The notes under the pieces are model-generated. The model did no database searches. It saw nothing but the letters and a program-made list of their open reading frames with translations, and was not told the DNA's origin. Below, piece by piece: positions 12,544 through 15,062 of a stretch of 15,062 nucleotides of DNA. Every line of letters begins with the position of its first letter. The stretch's first letter is position 1. The stretch comes from Methanobacteriota archaeon (GTDB taxonomy: Archaea > Halobacteriota > Methanomicrobia > Methanomicrobiales > Methanoculleaceae), in assembly GCA_023457135.1 (NCBI GenBank), contig JAEWMO010000058.1, positions 1-15,062 of the forward strand, read 5' to 3'. The position numbers and the translations under genes are program-made.

Positions 12544-13335
12544 ATGAGAGGAAAAGAGATTCGTCTGGAACGTATTATGGATCGGAACACCGGCAGGACC
12601 ATCATCGTGCCGCTCGACCACGGCGTGACGCTCGGCCCCATCCCGGGGCTGGTCGACGTCGGAAAGACCATCGACCTCGTCGCCGAGGGAGGAGCGAACG
12701 CGGTGATCGGCCACGTGGGGCTTGCGCTCCACGGGCATAGGGGGCACGGGCGGGACGTCGGCCTGATCATGCACCTCTCGGCGAGCACGAGCATCGGCCC
12801 GGACCCGAACGACAAGGTGCTCGTGAACACCGTCACGAACGCCCTGAAGATGGGCGCCGACGGTGTCTCGGTGCATATCAACGTCGGGGCCGACTCCGAG
12901 GCACGGATGCTCGAGGACCTCGGCAGGGTCGCGGTGGCGTGCATGGAGTGGGGAATGCCGCTCCTCGCGATGATGTACCCGCGGGGAAGGAAGGTCGTCG
13001 ACGAGCACGACCTCGAGAGCGTCAAGCTCTCGGCGCGGGTGGCGGCGGAACTCGGCGCCGATATCGTCAAGACCGTCTACACCGGTGATCCGGACTCGTT
13101 CCGCGAGGTAACCCGGGGATGCCCGGTGCCGGTCGTGGTCGCAGGAGGCTCGAAGACCGATGAGCGCGCAATCCTCGACCTGGTGGAGGGTGCGATGGAG
13201 GGGGGTGCCGCAGGCATATCGATCGGGAGGAACGCCTTCCAGCATCCGGCTCCCGACCGCCTGATCCGGGCCGCGGCGCTGATCATCCACGAAGGCAGGT
13301 CGGCAGAAGAAGCGATGGAGATTTTGAGGACGTGA
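12544..13335 (+). CDS. ADH synthase / class I aldolase family paralogue 1 (possible DKFP synthase)
   Basis: A 263-residue TIM-barrel protein of the archaeal class I aldolase (DhnA) group that supplies the first carbons of the shikimate pathway in methanogens. Family members either make 6-deoxy-5-ketofructose 1-phosphate (DKFP) or condense it with aspartate semialdehyde. Catalytic residues by family analogy are Asp25 (PLDHG), Tyr145 (MMYPRG) and the Schiff-base Lys176 (DIVKTVYTGD). The phosphate-binding end is GGAAGISIGRNAFQH. Where copy 2 has HKG (57-59), this copy has HVG, so the two active sites are not identical. ATG 12544 is preferred to ATG 12538 because the product then aligns end to end with copy 2 and GGGAGG sits 9 bases upstream instead of 3. 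It is the first gene of the operon. Confidence 0.88.
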   Translation: MRGKEIRLERIMDRNTGRTIIVPLDHGVTLGPIPGLVDVGKTIDLVAEGGANAVIGHVGLALHGHRGHGRDVGLIMHLSASTSIGPDPNDKVLVNTVTNALKMGADGVSVHINVGADSEARMLEDLGRVAVACMEWGMPLLAMMYPRGRKVVDEHDLESVKLSARVAAELGADIVKTVYTGDPDSFREVTRGCPVPVVVAGGSKTDERAILDLVEGAMEGGAAGISIGRNAFQHPAPDRLIRAAALIIHEGRSAEEAMEILRT

Positions 13336-13339
13336 TGAG

Positions 13340-14125
13340 ATGATTGGAAAAGAGATCCGCCTCGAGCGGATAATGGACCGGAACACCGGCCGCGCCGTGA
13401 TCATTCCGATGGATCACGGGTTCACGCTGGGCCAGATCGACGGGCTCTGCGATATGACCGAGACCGTCAGCGCGGTGAGCGAAGGGGGAGCAAACGCCAT
13501 CGTCCTCCACAAGGGCATGGTGAAGGGAGGGCACCGGAAGCGCGGAAAGGATATCGGCCTCATCGTCCACCTCTCCGCGAGCACGTCGATGAACCCGGAC
13601 CCGAACGATAAGGTCATCGTCTGCACCGTGGAGGAGGCGGTCGCGCTTGGCGCGGATGCGGTCTCGATCCACATCAACCTCGGCGCGCCCAATGAATCGC
13701 GGATGCTCGAATCGGCGGGCGACGTGGTGCGGGACTGCAACCGCTGGGGGATGCCCCTCCTGATCATGATCTACCCCCGCGGCAAGGGGATCGATCCCAC
13801 CTCGCCGCAGGCGATCGGGCACTGCGTCCGGGTGGCGGAAGAACTCGGTGCGGACCTGATCAAGACCGTCTACACCGGCGACCCTGAGACGTTCCGCCGG
13901 ATCACGGCCGCCTGCTCGGTGCCGGTGATGATCGCCGGCGGTGAGAAGGGCGGGGATCTTGAGACGCTCACGACTATCCAGGATGCAATCGGGGCGGGCG
14001 CGGCAGGCGTCTGCATGGGCAGGAACGCCTTCCAGCGCGAAGACCCGGCCCGGTTCATCCGTTCAATCTGCCGGGTGGTACATGAAGGCGTAAGCCCCGC
14101 CGACGCACTGGGGACGGAGCGATGA
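13340..14125 (+). CDS. aroA': 2-amino-3,7-dideoxy-D-threo-hept-6-ulosonate (ADH) synthase, paralogue 2
   Basis: A 261-residue TIM-barrel enzyme, closely related to the gene before it (both open with GKEIRLERIMDRNTGR). The expected reaction joins DKFP to L-aspartate semialdehyde to give the seven-carbon precursor of 3-dehydroquinate, replacing the bacterial DAHP route. The residues Asp25 (PMDHG), Tyr145 (MIYPRG) and Schiff-base Lys175 (DLIKTVYTGD) are present. HKG at 57-59 is kept as in the characterised Methanocaldococcus enzyme as I recall it, making this the better ADH synthase candidate of the pair. Only four bases separate it from copy 1, and its TGA overlaps the next ATG (ATGA). This shows one operon with coupled translation into the next pathway step. 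Confidence 0.9.
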   Translation: MIGKEIRLERIMDRNTGRAVIIPMDHGFTLGQIDGLCDMTETVSAVSEGGANAIVLHKGMVKGGHRKRGKDIGLIVHLSASTSMNPDPNDKVIVCTVEEAVALGADAVSIHINLGAPNESRMLESAGDVVRDCNRWGMPLLIMIYPRGKGIDPTSPQAIGHCVRVAEELGADLIKTVYTGDPETFRRITAACSVPVMIAGGEKGGDLETLTTIQDAIGAGAAGVCMGRNAFQREDPARFIRSICRVVHEGVSPADALGTER

Positions 14126-15062
14126 AGCAGTTCTGGGTCAATATCAGGCCGTGGAGGAAGGACCTCGCGACGACCGCGATCGAGAGCGGCGCGGACGTTC
14201 TGGTCGTCGACGACGCAGAACGCGTGCGTGAGCTCGGCCGGGTGACGACCGTCGCGGAGAACGGCGACCTCGTCCCCGGAAAAGATGTCTTCGAGGTCGA
14301 GATCACCGATAAGGCCTCCGAGGAGGAGGCTCTCCGGCTCTCGAAGCAGGGCTATACGATCGTCCGGACACGGGACTGGACGGTCATCCCGCTCGAGAAC
14401 CTCGTCGCGCAGTCGGACCGGATCGTCGCCGCGGTCACGAACGCAGAAGAGGCAACGGTCGCCCTGACCGTCCTCGAGCGCGGGACGGCGGGCATTCTCC
14501 TCTCGACCGACGACCCGGCGGAGATCCGGCGGGTGGCGGAGGCAGTCGCGGGCGCCGGTGCCGGGGTCCCGCTCACGGTCTTCGAGGTGACCCGGATCGT
14601 CCCCGTCGGGATGGGCGACCGGGTCTGCGTCGACACCTGCTCCCTCCTCGCCGACGGGGAGGGGATGCTCGTCGGCAACACCTCCTCGGCGTTCCTGATG
14701 GTCCACCCCGAGACCCTGGAGAACCCCTACGTGGCCCCGCGCCCCTTCCGGGTGAACGCCGGCGCGGTCCACGCCTACATTCTCCTCCCCGGCGGGAAGA
14801 CGGCATACCTCGCCGACCTCGCGGCCGGGGATAAGGTGCTCGTCGCGGAGCATACCGGGTCGACCCATGATGCGGTCGTCGGCAGGGTGAAGATCGAGCG
14901 CCGCCCGCTTCTCCTCGTCGAGGCGAAGGCCGGCGATGCAGCGGTGAGCCTGGTCCTCCAGAACGCCGAGACGATACGGCTTGTCGCGGAGGACGGTTCG
15001 GCCGTATCGGTCGCGAGCCTCGCGGTCGGCGATAAAGTGCTCGGCAGCATCGCGGAGGGCGG
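14122..15062 (+). CDS. aroB': 3-dehydroquinate synthase II (3' truncated by the window)
   Basis: The visible 313 codons encode the archaeal, NAD-dependent 3-dehydroquinate synthase II, which oxidatively deaminates and cyclises the ADH synthase product to 3-dehydroquinate. Recognisable blocks include the start MKQFWVNIRPWRKDLATTAI, VTRIVPVGMGDRVCVDTCSL, the glycine-rich GEGMLVGNTSSAFLMVHPE and RPFRVNAGAVHAYILLPGGK near residues 213-233. The C-terminal half carries repeated beta-barrel phrases (AAGDKVLV, AVGDKVLG). The frame is open to the right edge with only a short C-terminal piece expected to be missing, since relatives are only slightly longer. The ATG overlaps the stop of the previous synthase, matching consecutive reactions of one pathway. 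It is unrelated in sequence to bacterial AroB. Confidence 0.93.
   Translation, partial: MKQFWVNIRPWRKDLATTAIESGADVLVVDDAERVRELGRVTTVAENGDLVPGKDVFEVEITDKASEEEALRLSKQGYTIVRTRDWTVIPLENLVAQSDRIVAAVTNAEEATVALTVLERGTAGILLSTDDPAEIRRVAEAVAGAGAGVPLTVFEVTRIVPVGMGDRVCVDTCSLLADGEGMLVGNTSSAFLMVHPETLENPYVAPRPFRVNAGAVHAYILLPGGKTAYLADLAAGDKVLVAEHTGSTHDAVVGRVKIERRPLLLVEAKAGDAAVSLVLQNAETIRLVAEDGSAVSVASLAVGDKVLGSIAEG

Noticed and set aside
13870..14868. 332-codon minus-strand frame opposite ADH synthase 2 and 3-dehydroquinate synthase II
   Set aside because: It is an antisense shadow across two well-supported, overlapping plus-strand genes.

Overview
The window looks like chromosomal DNA of a high-GC methanogenic archaeon, most likely Methanomicrobiales and Methanoculleus-like. 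This is judged from gene content and codon style, not from a database search. Archaeal hallmarks are two PAN proteasome ATPases, an aMBF1 regulator with zinc ribbon and HTH, the methanogen-type shikimate entry pathway (ADH synthase plus 3-dehydroquinate synthase II), a DUF126 archaeal mevalonate-pathway subunit, and TATA-box promoters, several close enough to the start codon to imply leaderless or very short-leader mRNAs. No rRNA, tRNA, CRISPR array or insertion sequence was seen.

Layout, left to right. (1) 1-2688: the 3' part of an NSS/SNF-family sodium symporter, a convergent peroxiredoxin, and a divergent CNNM/CorC membrane protein. (2) 2689-6407, minus strand: a two-gene unit made of a 1067-residue all-TPR protein (31 units of exactly 34 residues) translationally coupled to a lipoprotein FKBP/SlyD-type prolyl isomerase. 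(3) 6660-7987, minus strand: a two-domain rubredoxin, then a DUF126 phosphomevalonate dehydratase small subunit overlapping a tail-anchored J-domain protein. (4) 8025-11684: a proteasome-linked region with PAN copy 1 (plus strand, canonical MYI tail), a DUF5804-like protein, a RimJ/RimL-type acetyltransferase and PAN copy 2 (minus strand, MFA tail). (5) 11742-12233: aMBF1, divergent from PAN copy 2. (6) 12299-15062: an aromatic biosynthesis operon. It has a long structured leader holding a possible 15-codon Phe/Tyr-rich ORF, two tandem ADH-synthase paralogues, and 3-dehydroquinate synthase II, which runs off the right edge.

The main functional theme is protein quality control: two PANs, a J-protein, an FKBP, a very large TPR scaffold and a stress-type co-regulator, with redox proteins (peroxiredoxin, rubredoxin) nearby. 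The aromatic operon is separate but coherent: its genes carry out the DKFP/aspartate-semialdehyde route to 3-dehydroquinate. The best leads for something undescribed are the aromatic operon leader, the divergence of the two PAN C-termini, and the phase-perfect TPR array coupled to a secreted isomerase.
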